Assembly: GCA_038380795.1 (NCBI GenBank) | Contig: CM076266.1 | Coordinates: 37,027,425-37,091,424, forward strand | Origin: Pyrocephalus nanus | Taxonomy: Eukaryota; Chordata; Aves; Passeriformes; Tyrannidae | DNA: 64,000 nucleotides | Direction: 5' to 3' | Part shown: positions 14,098-27,600 of the stretch, piece by piece | Layout of the letters: each line of letters begins with the position of its first letter | Position numbering within the stretch: position 1 is the stretch's first letter | Position numbers and translations under genes: made by a program | Notes under the pieces: generated by a model | Database searches by the model: none | What the model was told of the DNA's origin: nothing | What the model saw: only the letters and a program-made list of their open reading frames with translations

Positions 14098-14805
14098 CAT
14101 AGAATCATAGAATCATAGAATCATAGAATTAACTAGGTTGGAAGAGACTTCCGAGATCATCAAGTCCAACCCTTGATCCAACTCCACTGTGATTCCTAGA
14201 TCGTGGCACTCAGTGCCACATCCAGCCTCGTCTTAAAAACCTCCAGGGACAGTGAATCCACCACCTCTCCGGGCAGGCTATTCCAATGCCTGATCACTCT
14301 CTCTGTAAAGAACTTCTTTCTGATATCCAACCTAAACCTCCCTTGGCAGAGCTTAAGCCCATGCCCTCTTGTCCTACTGCTGATTGCCTGGGAGAAGAGA
14401 CCGACCCCCACCTGGCTATAACCTCCTTTCAGGGAGTTGTAGCAAGTGATGAGGTCTCCCCTGAGCCTCCTCTTCTCCAGGCTACACAACCCCAACTCCC
14501 TCAGCCTCTCCTCATAGGACTTGTGTTCGAGTCCCTTCACCAGCCTGGTTGCTCTTCTCTGGACCCGCTCCAGCACCTCAGTGTCTTTCCTGAACTGAGG
14601 GGCCCAGAACTGGACACAGCACTCCAGGTGTGGCCTCACTAGCGCTGAGTACAGGGGAAGAATCACTTCCCTGCTCCTGCTGGCCACATTGTTCCTGATC
14701 CAGGCCAGGATGCCATTGGCCTTCTTGGCCACCTGGGCACACTGCTGGCTCATGTTCAACTTCCTGTCAATCAGCACCCCCAGATCCCTTTCTGCCTGGC
14801 TTGGT
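14098..14805 (-). mobile_element. CR1 LINE, young 5'-truncated copy with open RT C-terminus
   Basis: The minus-strand frame 14196-14828 stays open for 210 codons. It shows the CR1 ORF2 C-terminal landmarks in order: [83 protein letters not shown]. The element ends at 14098 in four tandem copies of an ATTCTATG-type unit, the normal CR1 tail. The first residues of the frame (up to about codon 10) are not CR1, so the element is cut at about 14805. It lacks the reverse transcriptase catalytic core and the endonuclease, so it cannot move. The open frame suggests recent insertion relative to the other copies. Confidence 0.95.
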
Positions 14806-17800
14806 CTGTTAAATTTAAAAGAATGCATAACTACATAGCTGCATAGCTGGCAGTCACGGGAGCATGATGGAAGGAGGAAATCTGAGAAGGGAAATAGTAC
14901 AGGGGACTATTTTGAGGCAAGGGAGAACTGAAGACCACGGGAACTGTAGCTGCCTACACTGGGGTGAAGCACAAGGTGAGGGAGTGAAGTCATGCAGTGC
15001 AGTGGGTTTGTTACGAACCCATAGGAAACCAGGTTTCATTGCTGTTCTGCTCATGGAACAACTTGTTGTTGATCATGATGATTGCCTAACTGAGGAAGTA
15101 TTATATTCATCCTCTCTAGTGCCAGGCACAACTGTACATCTAGCCAAAGACTTCATTCATTGTCCTTTTATTCCTGCAATTGTGAATCATCCCTGCCTTT
15201 GCATATTCATGCCTAAGCCTGCAATTAACCTGCCATCCATGTTACTCATGGGTAGAACTTGCCAGGTTCCCCTCTTATTATTTATTTATTTTTGTTTGGG
15301 CAATGAAGATATGGCAAATACATATAAATTTAAATGGTACTCTATATACTCTCTAGCCTACACCTGATTATTAAGAACAAATTACTCTTATCACACTCAG
15401 ATACAAAGTCAACAATCTGTGAGAGAATACCATACCTGAATCAGATACTAGAAGACATTTAAAAACATACTAGACTTTGGAAACAAACAAAAGGAAAAGC
15501 AACATGAAAATCTAATGAAAATCTATCACCAAAAAGTCTGTGTCATAAAGAATGAGTGCTTACTTAGCAAAATACATGTAAATATTTGTGTTCGGGTGGC
15601 AAGTATTAAAAATGAGATCTTCAAATTTTGTCTTACTGTCAGTCTCAGCACAATGCCAACTGCTCATTCTTCTCAAATACTAAGAACTTAGCACTGCAAA
15701 TTCAAGGTTAGCTGGGACATTGGGCCTGTTTTCAAGAGATTCTGAGTCCTAGTTTTTCAACTTTAGAAACTTTCAACCAGAGGCTCTCAGAGTACCAAAC
15801 TGCTCACCTAAAATTTGGATACAATAATCATCAGGTGTTACTGAAGTCACTGATTTATCTCAAATTTTCATCTCCTTTTTGTCAAGGGAAAATCTCCATA
15901 TATTTTTGGTGCTTATCACCGAAGTTCTCTGTTGCATGCTTATGATGGTAAAAGTTCAATTGCTTAGTTATTCTAAACACTCATGCAACAGAATCACTAG
16001 AGGCTTGCCAACTGCCCTCACCTAGGATGCTCCACACTATCAAAATACACTTTCAATCTTCAAAATATATTCTGTATTTGGCTTTGACTCTTTTTATCCT
16101 TGTATTTTAGTCATTTTGAATTAATGGGGCCACTCTTCCTGCAGTGAGATGATTTGAAAGCTCCAAGTAAGGTAACAACGTGCTTTTACACTGTCAATGA
16201 ACATTTTGTCTACAACCCTAACAATATTCTCATAAATCTGATTACTCCACAGAGTTGAAAGAACTTGAATGCCTGTGTTATACGCAGACTAACATTAGGA
16301 TGTGCAGACTGAAAACAAAGAACAGCTTCAAACAACCACACTGCCGGAGGTAAAAGAGGCAGAGGGAGGCTCCTCTTGTACCAAGGAGGCTTTGAAGCTA
16401 CCAGCATTAGTGGCAGGTCTAGACTAGCATCAAGCCCATAAAGTAAACAAAAAACACGTAGGTAAAATTTGAGATTATCAGCCTTACAGTGTCTCTTGAA
16501 ACAATTATTTCATTGTTGATATGCTCTATGGTTTTCAGAATCATGCCTCCTATTAAAAATTCTCATGTGTAACATAAACAAAAAAATATAGGAAGCATTA
16601 AATTTAAAAAATGCAATTAATAGCTCTGGGTTGGTTATTTCACAACACTTTACACATCTGATTTCTCAAAGGCATCAGTCATGTTTTCCTTCCTTATAAT
16701 AGACATTAGAGAACAAATTACAGACTTAAAGGTAAATGAGAGTTGGGACATGGAGCTAGAAGTCAGTCTATTCCAAAAAGCGTTCTGCTGACAGCATTGC
16801 AAATAGGGTGAGAAACAAAAACTTCACTACTCCAGTAGCACCACATGAAGAGGGAACCCAGAATCTGTGTAACCAATATTCAGCATATGATTATTGTATA
16901 GATTACCCAGAATTTAAATTTTAAACCAAGAATGAAGCATTTATCTCCACTTCTCATGTCCAATAAAGACTTTCACTTGAGAGAACTTGGGGCTTTGTCA
17001 TGATCTTGTCACAAGAGACCCACGGTAGTTACACTGTTGTGGCTTCACATACTACTACAAATAGTAAGCAAGTCCCTCAGTAAATCATCCCTGAACACAG
17101 GATGTGGCTGTGCCAAACTATTCTGAGTTGGGTTATCGAATCTGGAATGCTTGATTAAGCTGGGAGCTGTCCTGAGGCTTCTTCCCGGAGGTGGGAAGCC
17201 ACTGATTTCTTTCTGCTCAATTTTTAAGTGCAACAGTTTATATGAAGTATTTTTCAAACAACATGTACACTATGAGATATGCAATGAATTCTGAATTCTT
17301 AATAAAAAAGTTCAAAATTTTAATTTTAAGCTTTCATTAACAGCCTCTCCCTGATGAAAATTTTGTTAATATTGAAGCTGATTATACCAGCTTCATTCCT
17401 TAAGGCATTTGTCTAAACTCACAGAATAAATACGTTTAACATAAAAATCACTTTCCACAGCATGCAAATGTATGTTATTGTATAAAACACTCAGCTCTTA
17501 TTACATTAAAAGAAAGATAGAGTCTAACACACCCATTTCTAATAGGTTCTAAAAGACAATCTTCAAAAAGGATCTTTCTGTTTTAAAACTCCTTTGCCTC
17601 TGAAACACTTTCTGCTTTATACCTTTTGCAATTTCCTGGTGTCATCCACCACTCTATCAATTAAGTTCAAAAAGCTGGAGGCACTTTCTGTTTCTTCCCT
17701 TGTCCAATCAGTATTCATGCAGTGCTACTTCTTCACAACATCTCCAAGAGTTGTCTCCTTTCCAAAACAAAATAAAAATTGTTCCTCACATCCCACCAGC

Positions 17801-20800
17801 TCCTGTCTGGATTGGTGATCTATTTAACAAGTGTCAGTCTACCTAGACAATATGAGGGAAAGCTGCTTCAGCATAAAGATTTCTGAAGCACCCTGGGATC
17901 TCCAATGCTCTAAGAACCTCTGGCTGGACAGTCATAACAACTTTTGACTTCTAACAGCATTTAAACTTGCTATTGGATAAATATTCTCAGAAATCACTGT
18001 ATTTTTTTCGTACATGGCATTACATAATTACATAAGGGCCAACTAAAATTTTTCCCAAGAGTAAATTTGCCAAAAAATGCTAAGTTCAAAACCTAAATAC
18101 TATCCAAGTGGACTAGACAGCTTGCCTAAGCTAGCAGATCTCCAACCTAATTCTAATTCTGAGGACGCCAATGATGATGGCAGCTTTCCGCAGACCTTCA
18201 GCAATTTGTCTCAGTGGAGATCTGATTCAATGCTTTATGTACTTGGTTTGTAACAAGATATATGCAGAATGGTTCTGGTGTGTATTCCTCCCAAACCTCC
18301 TACTGCCACTCACAGTCACTCTTGGAGTACAGGCAACACAGGAGCCATTTCTAAATAATACTGTAGCACTCAAAAATCATATTTTCCATGGGAAAATAAT
18401 ATACAGTTTGTGCATGTGAACAGAAATCAGAACATATTCTTTGGTTTCAGTCACATTCTTGAAAAGCCTGAAGCATTTGGTAAATAATCTCTTTCCTCAG
18501 AAGAAGAATTACGGTTTTGAAGCCACACTGTACAGTTGACGCCCAGGTGGTTTTGCTGAGCAAAGATCATTTGGGAACAAGAAACTGCATAAAAAGTATA
18601 ATCTTTAAAGATGGTGTTTTAACACCCTGAAACTTGCCATCACTTCTGCCAAGAGAAGTATTCTGTGCTATACAGGACACAGACTGAGAATGATTAAGGT
18701 TTTCTGAAGTGGTAAATGGTGGTGTGTACAGTGATTATCCCACAAGGTTCCTAATCCCAGCTTGAACATTATAGAGCAGTATGGCAATAAAACACCAGAC
18801 TATATGGTTAGTCAAAACCTTTGCCAATCCCAGAAGAGAGACATGCATGTTAAAATATTTTTAAGCAAAGCTAAAATACCACACTATCCAAGTTCTGTTT
18901 TTTTTTTTTCTGTGAGACATGTAATCATTACCTGCTTAAAAAACAGGATACAAACCATTTCAAAGAGGAGTGAAAGCGTGCAGGGCTTCACATGACTGTT
19001 TCCTGTTGGGCTTCACCAGCTACTTCTGTGACCTGTGCTAATCAACAATCAGAGATAGGAAATGCCTTTAAGGAGGCACTGGGCTGCTTTGAAAGTACAC
19101 ACCAGCTTCCTACCACTAATATGACAAGTTTCTTCTTTAAATTCTTTTGCTTGTTTCTCTTACTATTCAAGTGTTCAAAATTTCCCTTCTTGCCTATTTT
19201 TCCCTTTTCTATATTCCCTCTATTGGCTTTCTCTTCTACAAATAGTTATATCCATTCACAAGTGGTTATTTTTTTTTTAATTTTCCTAATATTCAAAGTC
19301 CATATGTTCATCTTTCACCTTTCCATTCCCCTAGGTCTGGGCCAGCCTTTCCTTTTAAATCCCCCTTGTAGCTGGTGAGCATATAGGCTCAATGCTGATG
19401 CTGGAAAGAAGCTGAAGGAAACTAGGGAGCAAAATTACCTAAGTCTGAGCATTCCCAAAAACGCTGTGCTTGCTAAGATCTAAGTAATGCAAAGGTAAAT
19501 GCACAAATCCCTTATTTACATAAACAGCAGGAAGAATGTATGAACATTAACATACAAAAAGTGTATCCATGAATTGCAACAGCTTACAATATCACTTACC
19601 ACCTGAAATTAACATTAAAAGAATGAAAAAGATGTAAAATATGATGAAAAACTTCTCAAGGTTCAGAAAATTCCACTTGCAAAGTGGGCCAAAGTCCTGT
19701 AACTTTTCTGCACCCTCAGTATTTCTTCTGCTCACTTAATTACATTCCAAACTTCAAATTTTGGCTAACACATTTGCATATGCTTTGTACTTCAAAGGTT
19801 GACTTGCTTATTAGCATAGCCTAGTTCCTGTTACTTATATAAATAACTATGAACAGGAGTCACACTGATCTAGCTGCACTTCATTTCTATTCTCTGTATT
19901 GGGAATTCTTCACATGCAAGCTCCCATGGAAATTTTTAGTTGGTTTGGTATAATCAATTTTTGATTATGCTTCTACATGGAAAAACCCCACCTCTTTTTA
20001 TTAATAGAAAAAAAGTAATTTTGTTAGGGAAGTTACAGATGTTTGTGGGCTCAGTGAAAATGTTGATGCCAAAACAAATCAACTTAGATACAAAGGGATA
20101 AACACAAACTATTAAATATGAAGATTAGAAGACAACAGATTTTGATCTGATTTTCAGATATTTTTGAAGAAAGACTTCATAGACATTAAATTTTATCTAA
20201 AAGGAGTTTGATTTATATACAGTTCACTTTATACATTTGAAAAAGTATTAGAAAGTTTAATTCATTTAGAAAGTTTTTTTGCAAGTATAATAAAATGGCT
20301 ATAGTGTAATCTATGGCATGGGGGTCAAGTAAAGTGCATATATAGGCTTGCTCATGGCAATACTTAGGGCCTCACAGCTAAACTTCAGGGAAGTATTATG
20401 GCCACTGAGAAGCTACTGAATCAGAACTGTAAAAATGTCCTTTAACAAAACATAGCAAGGACTTCATCAGGATTTTTCCTCCTCCATCTATCCAATCTAT
20501 AGTTACTCCTTCCTCTTGCTTGACAAGGGGTGTTTCTTCTGAGTATTTAAAGTTGTGTTTTATTCCTGAAATAGCATGTAGTAAAGGTTTTCTGATGGCA
20601 TCACCACATCCTGCCACTGACCATAATAGCACTTTGAAAGGGAGATTTGTCACTCTGCAGGATGACCAGAATCCCTCATGGTCACAAGCAGGACAGAAAA
20701 GAAGCTAGAACACTTTCTCCTGGGGGGTGCAGGAAAAAACCTCATTTTCTGAGGTTTAATTTTTTCCCCCTATGACATGCATGTACATCCCTTTCTAAAT

Positions 20801-23772
20801 TTCTTCTAAAACTTCTCTAGAACTGTCCCCCAGCTGAGGCTTACTCAGAGCCATCATTCAATGAGAGTTCGTTGGCACTGTCTTTCTTTAAAAGGAGAGC
20901 AGGAAGAAGGGTGGACAGATGTGAGAGGGCCATCTGCAAGTGCTTCCTCAGCATCCTCATTTCCTCAGTGTATTCTGACCAGCTGTGGCCCCAGAAAGTC
21001 CATTTCGATGAAAGGGATCCACCCAACAAATCAGGACATGTCCTCCTTGGTAATGTACCAGACAAAGCCTAGGCAAAGCCTGGTGTTTTGTTTGTGTTTC
21101 TTGGTGTTTTGAAAAGTGTGCTTTCAACTTTCTTCTAGCCAGAGAACAATGTACAATTCATTTATTTTAATACCCTATAACCTAGTTTGTATAAACCATA
21201 TATCCCATGTCAAAACAAGAACAAAGAGGAAGTTCCAGCTTCTTCACAGCTTCTCCTGAGCGTGCAGTCACCACCAGCATCGTTATGGAAATGACGCATC
21301 CTTTTGGAAATGCATTGACAAGCATCTCTTTGAACTGAACTCCAAACTCAAAATGAGTAATGGCAATATGCCCAACATGTTTGTGTGCTAAGCCAGTAAA
21401 TGAGCCTGTCATGCTTCCATTTTCTTCTGTGCCATAGTCCCCTGTGCCCTGGCTTAAAAGTGATTTATTACTCATCAACTGAGAAGGCATATCAAGGAGG
21501 AAAAAGGAATAAACTTCAAGTGTTCATAAATTAGCATATACATTGCCCAAATGGCACCACCTTTTCTGCTAATCCAACTATGCGTTTTAACAGGAGAAAA
21601 GCCTTGTCTGACATATGCTCATTATTAAAAAAAAAACCCAAACAACAAACCTCTTTGCTTTTTGAAGTGCAATGCAACATCTTATCACACCTTAGCATTT
21701 TTGGTCTCTAGTTTAATTTCCTAAGATTTTTCTCATTACATGATTTTCATATGTCAAATATTGCCTTTAGCATACGTATGTTCTTGGTGCTCTTAGGAGA
21801 AGAAATGGTCTATATATGGAACAATGATACTTGAAAAAAAAACCAAAAGACTAAAGACCCAAATACAAGAAATAGAAGAAGTACTGATGGATATAACTTT
21901 TTTAAATTGTCTTTTCTGATATGTCAATTACATTAAATAAGATTTTTCCAATTATTTTTCCTATGGGAGGGCAAAGTTGCTTTTAGAAAACAAAAGTGTA
22001 CAGTTCCTTACTTGACATCATTCTGGAAACCAGCAAAAATATACAAAGGGGATGGATTGTTTGTTCCTTGGCTGGTTTCTGGTAACAGCAACATATGCAA
22101 AGAGACCACAAACTCAAATAATTCTTAAGATACATGAATCTTTGTAATATTAATATTTCCTACATTATGATTTAGTCATCACTGCCTGCTAGCCAACTTC
22201 TAATTTATTAAGTACATATTTACAAAAAGATTCACTCAATGGTAAATTCCCATCAAAATTTTAACCTGTCAAAATAAGTAATGTAGAAGTAGCTGATATA
22301 GCTATCACATACTCATCAAAATATCAGGGGAAAGATTGCATTCAGCTGTATTTTGAAGAGAAACACACTACAGATTTTATTATTACATTGCCAGATGCTC
22401 AGGTTTCTTTTAATGGAATTAAGTGGAATAAATTTCTCAAAACGTAGTTCTATATTTGCTGAACCAAGCATTCCAGAAAACACTGCATTTTCTAAAAAGT
22501 TAAGAGTTAGCTTTTTGCCCTCAAAAAAAACACCTCCAAGCCAGAATTTTTTAAAAAATATATTTCATATATAATAAACAGAACATTATAGCAATAAACA
22601 GAACATTATAAACAGTTTTTAGTTCACAGACTATTTTTTAGAACCCTTTTGTCTTGGAATGATCTATTTATTTCTTGAATTAACAAAACTGAATTTGGAT
22701 TTTTAATTCCTCCTGCAGTTGCAAAACTCATTTCCTTCAAAAAATTGATCACAACATCAAAACATTTGTCTTCCTCAGTAACCCAGGTGTATTGGTACAC
22801 ACGACACAGATTTTGCACATTAGTTAAGGTGCTGTATTTGCAAAGATTTTCACAGCCTTCACTGAAATATATGTGAAAAAAAAAAATAGTACTCTTTAAA
22901 CTGTTAATTTATACTGATGTTGAAAAGATACAGGGCATATAAGAGAAATTTTGTGAGGTTAGACCCTGATGCACTCAGCCTGGACAGAAGGCTGGGTGCT
23001 GCCTGTTCCAGATAGCTGGCTCCTCCACCACCACTGCTACACACCAAGGTCCTGGCAATCCTTCCAGTCCCTGCTGCCCTTTGTCACAGAGGTTTTGGCT
23101 AAATATACATGCAGGCATTTATCCACCCTTCAAACACTTCCTCTTCAGATCAGTGCTTCACTGTGCACAAGGAAATGTTTCCAGTTACATCCTGCCCCTC
23201 TGTGAACTTGACTAGCCTTTACCACTTCAAGCCTTTTCCAACCTAAAACGAAAAAATAGGAGCAAGTTCACTTTCTGTAATTAGCAGTTTACCTAAGATT
23301 TAAGCCATACCCTAACTTATTTCTTAAAACCAAATGTAAAATTAGAATTAGACATACCCAGTCTAAGACTACATCTACATAACCTGGGTACTACACTTGC
23401 TTGATCTATGTTTAGGTCTGCCTGCTTTTCTTACTAAACACATTTTTCCACCACAAGTATGTTCCTACCAACCCTTCTGAATAAACCCCTTATGTAAACC
23501 ATGAAGCATGACTTCTACAGCCCCACTTGCTCCTGATGTGCAGACCCTAGTTCATTTATCTTGCTGCAGATGAGGCTTTAATTTCAAAGCTCCCACTCCT
23601 TGCTTTCTTCTGAGCTTCTTCTATAGGAGACTGATACCATTACATAGTCAGCACCTCCCAATGCACCTTTCTTTAGATGTTCTCACTCTTCCTAGTAGAT
23701 GCCTGTTGTTTCCCTGAATGACAACAAACCGACTTCTTCATGCAGGCCTGGACGTTCTCCTGCTTTGTCACC
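14806..23772. other. Intronic sequence, no gene seen
   Basis: AT-rich with several short frames. A patch at about 20480-21490 has overlapping open frames on both strands (up to 102 codons), but none is recognisable and none has a clear splice context. Confidence 0.6.
22573..22610. repeat. 18-bp direct repeat, two copies
   Basis: The unit 'aataaacagaacattata' occurs at 22573-22590 and again at 22593-22610, two bases apart and identical. It is a small tandem duplication in AT-rich intron with no visible function. Confidence 0.85.
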
Positions 23773-24649
23773 TGTTGTGACAAACACAACAGTATATCAC
23801 AGCAGTTTAAAGCAAGGCCAGTCAGGCTTTGACGCTGCTGCACAAAGTGTCAGGTCTGAATGTGGGTCCACAAGCCCAGGTGGGATCCCAACAATCAGAA
23901 ACAGGATTTCAAAGATGTCTCAACTCCAGAGAAGCAGAGCAACTTGCATCTGGAAATGGCACTTCAAGGCTGGAAGGCAGAAAAGAGTCCAAAGCAGGTA
24001 AGTTTTGGAACTGCTCACATAAAAGATGTATCAGTGACCTAGTTAGAACAGCTGGGACCAGTTCATCACCATGTGGGTGTAACCCAAACTGTGTGTTCTA
24101 CACCCTCTATTGTCAATTGCCAGAAATTGTTAACAATAGACCATTTGCAGCTGCTGCCCAGAGCACACCTGACCCCTCAGGCTATAAGCTGGGCGTTAAG
24201 AGGCCTGTGAGACAAGAGGATGTTCCTGTCCTCACACCCACAACTCACCATCACCCCTTGTGAAACTCTCCACCCTGGGGCTCCTGCCCAAACCTAAGTG
24301 TATATAATTTTGGGGTCCTGGGACTTCTAGTATCACTCATGGGATCCAGAGGAGAACTGGAACCTCGACCAGACTGCACCACTCAACCATCACTCGCACC
24401 AACTGATTTTTCCTCTCCTTTTATTTTTGGACTCAGGGGGCCCACGTGGGCCTCAGCACAGGGGGCCAACAAACATTTTGTTCGCACCTCAGGGTGCCAG
24501 GTTATACATCTGCGGTTTTTTGGGTTAAAACCAACTGTTCATCTGTATAATTGTATTTTTTGTATTATTTTTATTAAATTGTAATTCTGACTCATAATCT
24601 CTTTTGAGTTGGGTTCATTTCTCCTGCTGGTTTACCTTTAACCAGCACA
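23773..24649 (+). mobile_element. Probable solo LTR of an avian endogenous retrovirus
   Basis: The segment has the parts of an LTR in order. It has a TG start near 23773 (TGTTGTGACA), a U3-like body of about 530 bp, a TATATAA box at 24301-24307, an ATTAAA poly(A) signal at 24573-24578 in a T-rich stretch, and a CA end near 24649. No internal retroviral coding sequence or second LTR follows, so it looks like a solo LTR. I could not see a clear target-site duplication, so the edges may be off by some bases. An inverted repeat (GCTGGTT/AACCAGC) lies just inside the 3' end. The family is not identified. Confidence 0.65.
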
Positions 24650-27600
24650 ATCAACTTGAAAAGGCACTAATAGAAGAAGGTCATGAAAACTGCAAATATC
24701 GCCTTGGCAATTTTCAAAGCTACTCCTCTACAGTTCTGTTTATGAAAGTGACACATCAGACATGAAAGAGACTTGCTCACATTACAGAATACATTGCGTC
24801 ATGCTAAATAATCTAAATGCAGTCAGAAAATTCCTTCACGGAGAATAACCCAATTATGGGAAAGAAATTTAAACACCAACTTTCCCTCCTATGCCACTTA
24901 GTTTCTAAGAAGACCAAATGCTGATTATGCTCATAAATCTCAAAGACAAGTTCATAGATAAATTCAAAGACGTATAAATTTCACACCCCAATAGACATTC
25001 AACAGTTGAAATGGTGTCACCAAAATGGCTTTTCATTCTCTTTGAATGTTAGGGTACATGCAAAACTTGGCCCTTATGGCTGCATAATAGGCTTACCTAC
25101 ACAAAAATGTAGTCCTCTTAACTTGATCCCTAGCTCTTTGGCAAGACTGGGTGAATAGTTTTGAAATGAGAGCTGGCACGCCCCGCAGTACTGTTTGTAA
25201 AAATGAGGGCAGAACACAGGGTCCTCTTGAATATACCTGGTTCAGATGAAACTCAGCTGGGCCCAACAATGGTCCCATGCCATTTCCCATACATAAGGAA
25301 CTTAACTGTTTCTAAAGAGAAATCTTTCCCATCCTGTGTCCTGCTGCATCATCCCAGCTCACCCAAGAACCTCAGTGTGGGACTGGCATAGATTGTGAGT
25401 TGAAGTGCTTAAAAAAAGGTCACTTTTCAATCACCCTGCTAGGTGTCATCTTCTGAGGCCTCTCAGAAGCAGGTAGTAAAGGCCTTGTCCAGAGTCCATT
25501 TCACACCAAAGGAATCCACAGTTCTCAATAACCTTGAAGGATTCACATCTCCCCAAGGGCAACTGCTCTGAAGGTGTTTGATCTTGCTACTTTTAAATCA
25601 TGGAAAAATGTAGTCATTTGTTGAAAGATAATACTGGCTTTTAATACTAATTTCTGACCAGCTAATAGGATCTATCTCACTGAGAAATGTGAAGTTTGGA
25701 ACCTATTTTCTTATGTGCCCATTCAATTCTCAAGTTCAGACCTGTTAAAGGTATAGATGCTTCTGGGAGTGATGTTTGTCCCCTGTACCACTTCCAGTGA
25801 AAATTCACTCAATGCCTCTGAGCCAGAAACTTCAGCATAAAATAACCTGGTTGGAAATCAGCAATAAATAATTTCTGGAGTGGAAAATAAATTATTTTAG
25901 AAACGTACAAATACTTAAATCATACAAAACACATATATTGAGTAAGAGAGCCAAGGAGCAGATTTAATCCTGAAGTCCTTGAGATACCAGAGCTAAATTA
26001 TGCTGGATGTTGCGGTCCCAATTAGTAAAAATACTTATGCATAAGCTTTGTATTAAGCCTCAGTGTAATCCAATGAAGTCTATGAAAAGCATGCTGCCTC
26101 AAACAAGTAAAACTTCTGTTCAATACAACAGGAGTTCTGTTTGTGCAAGGTAGAAAAGCTACTTTGAATAAAAATCTGGTATGTGAGGGTAATACTTGGG
26201 CTGAATAATTAATCTCTCTTACTCACATAAACCTTATTTCCCTATTCAGAGGATTCTGCCCCACCTTTTAAGGTGTTTTTAGTCTGATGGATATAATAAA
26301 CTTAATACACCATCCATAAGATTTCAGGACGTGAGATGTAGAGCATTTAATTCTATTACAGTTTTATTAAAAGAAGCTCCTTTCATTCAGTTAAGGATCA
26401 GAAAGAGAGCACTTCTAATCCAATGACTCTTCTAATTTTAGTAATGGAGACCTAATTTAATTTTAGACATGTAGATAAAAGGATACTAAAAAATGAGACA
26501 CATCAATGAAGGTGTTGTTACAAGTACTGTAAACAACTGTCTGTTTTCTCTTACTGTCTTAAAACCCTGTATGAAAATGTCTTCACTGAAACTGGTTCCT
26601 TCAAAAGCAAGCAAATCATGGAAAAATACAATGAAGTCATGTAGTATATGGAGACATACTAATGATGCACACTCACGCTCAGAATCTCAAAGACTACCAG
26701 GAGCAACTACTTCATTTATACTAAATCTTTAAAAGTGACTACTTTCAAAACAAAACAAGAGGAAAACAGTAGTACTCTCTACGAGGTGAAAGTTAGTGCC
26801 CATTTCCCTTTTCTACTCTCAAGAGACCACCTCCACCTACCACCACCACCCCAAGATAACAGAATTTTCGATGCAAATTGGATTCCCACACGCAAACACC
26901 AGAGAAAAATCTTGCCAGCAGCTTGGAAGACACCATCAGACACTGACTGGCAGCACTGGAGGTATCCAGAATGGTGACCCAGCATGCCAGCTCTTGCACT
27001 CGCTGTTCACCACACCAGGCCTGTACGGGTGCTAAAGCCCTGGTACAATGACACTGCTGAAGCTACAATCACACAGGACTTTACTGAGGTTGCACAATTG
27101 CTTTTCTAATCTAATGGGAAGAGCAAAAAGAGTGGTTGTTGTTCAAAGAAGGTGATCCAATCCCTCTGAAAGCTCCAGGCCTTCTTGCCTTCTGCAAGAG
27201 CACGTGGCAGATGGGCAGGCAGGGGCATAGTACAAAGCCTTTAGTAATACTAGGAGTACATCACTCTGGTTGCTACACCACTTGTATTCATCAAACATGT
27301 AAATGTGCTAAGAATGCACTAATTACTGCTTTCCCAAGATAATTTTTCCTGTCCATATCTTCAGTTTGCACCGTAGTTTCTAGTTTGATATATCTCTTTC
27401 TTATTAGCAGCACTAACAGGCATCAGTAGTTTACCTATGAATTTTTAGGCTGCCAATACCTGGTTTTTGCATTTTTCTGAAATTTTGTACTATTTCACTG
27501 TCAAATGCTGCCTATTTGTTACATTCAAAATATCTTAGCAAAGAACTTGCCTCCTGCATTTAGAAATTCTGTATCATAAAGATTAAGTTAACTAAGCACT

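Noticed and set aside
14203..14642. Plus-strand frames of 72 and 118 codons
   Set aside because: They are antisense shadows of the CR1 ORF2 fragment.
21182..21490. 102-codon minus-strand frame on the CHN2 strand
   Set aside because: Considered as a pseudogene or hidden exon because the residues look protein-like, but I could not match it to any family or to chimaerin, and clear splice sites are lacking.
23829..24263. 144-codon frame in the LTR
   Set aside because: It lies in the presumed U3 region, which is normally non-coding, and shows no retroviral protein motif.
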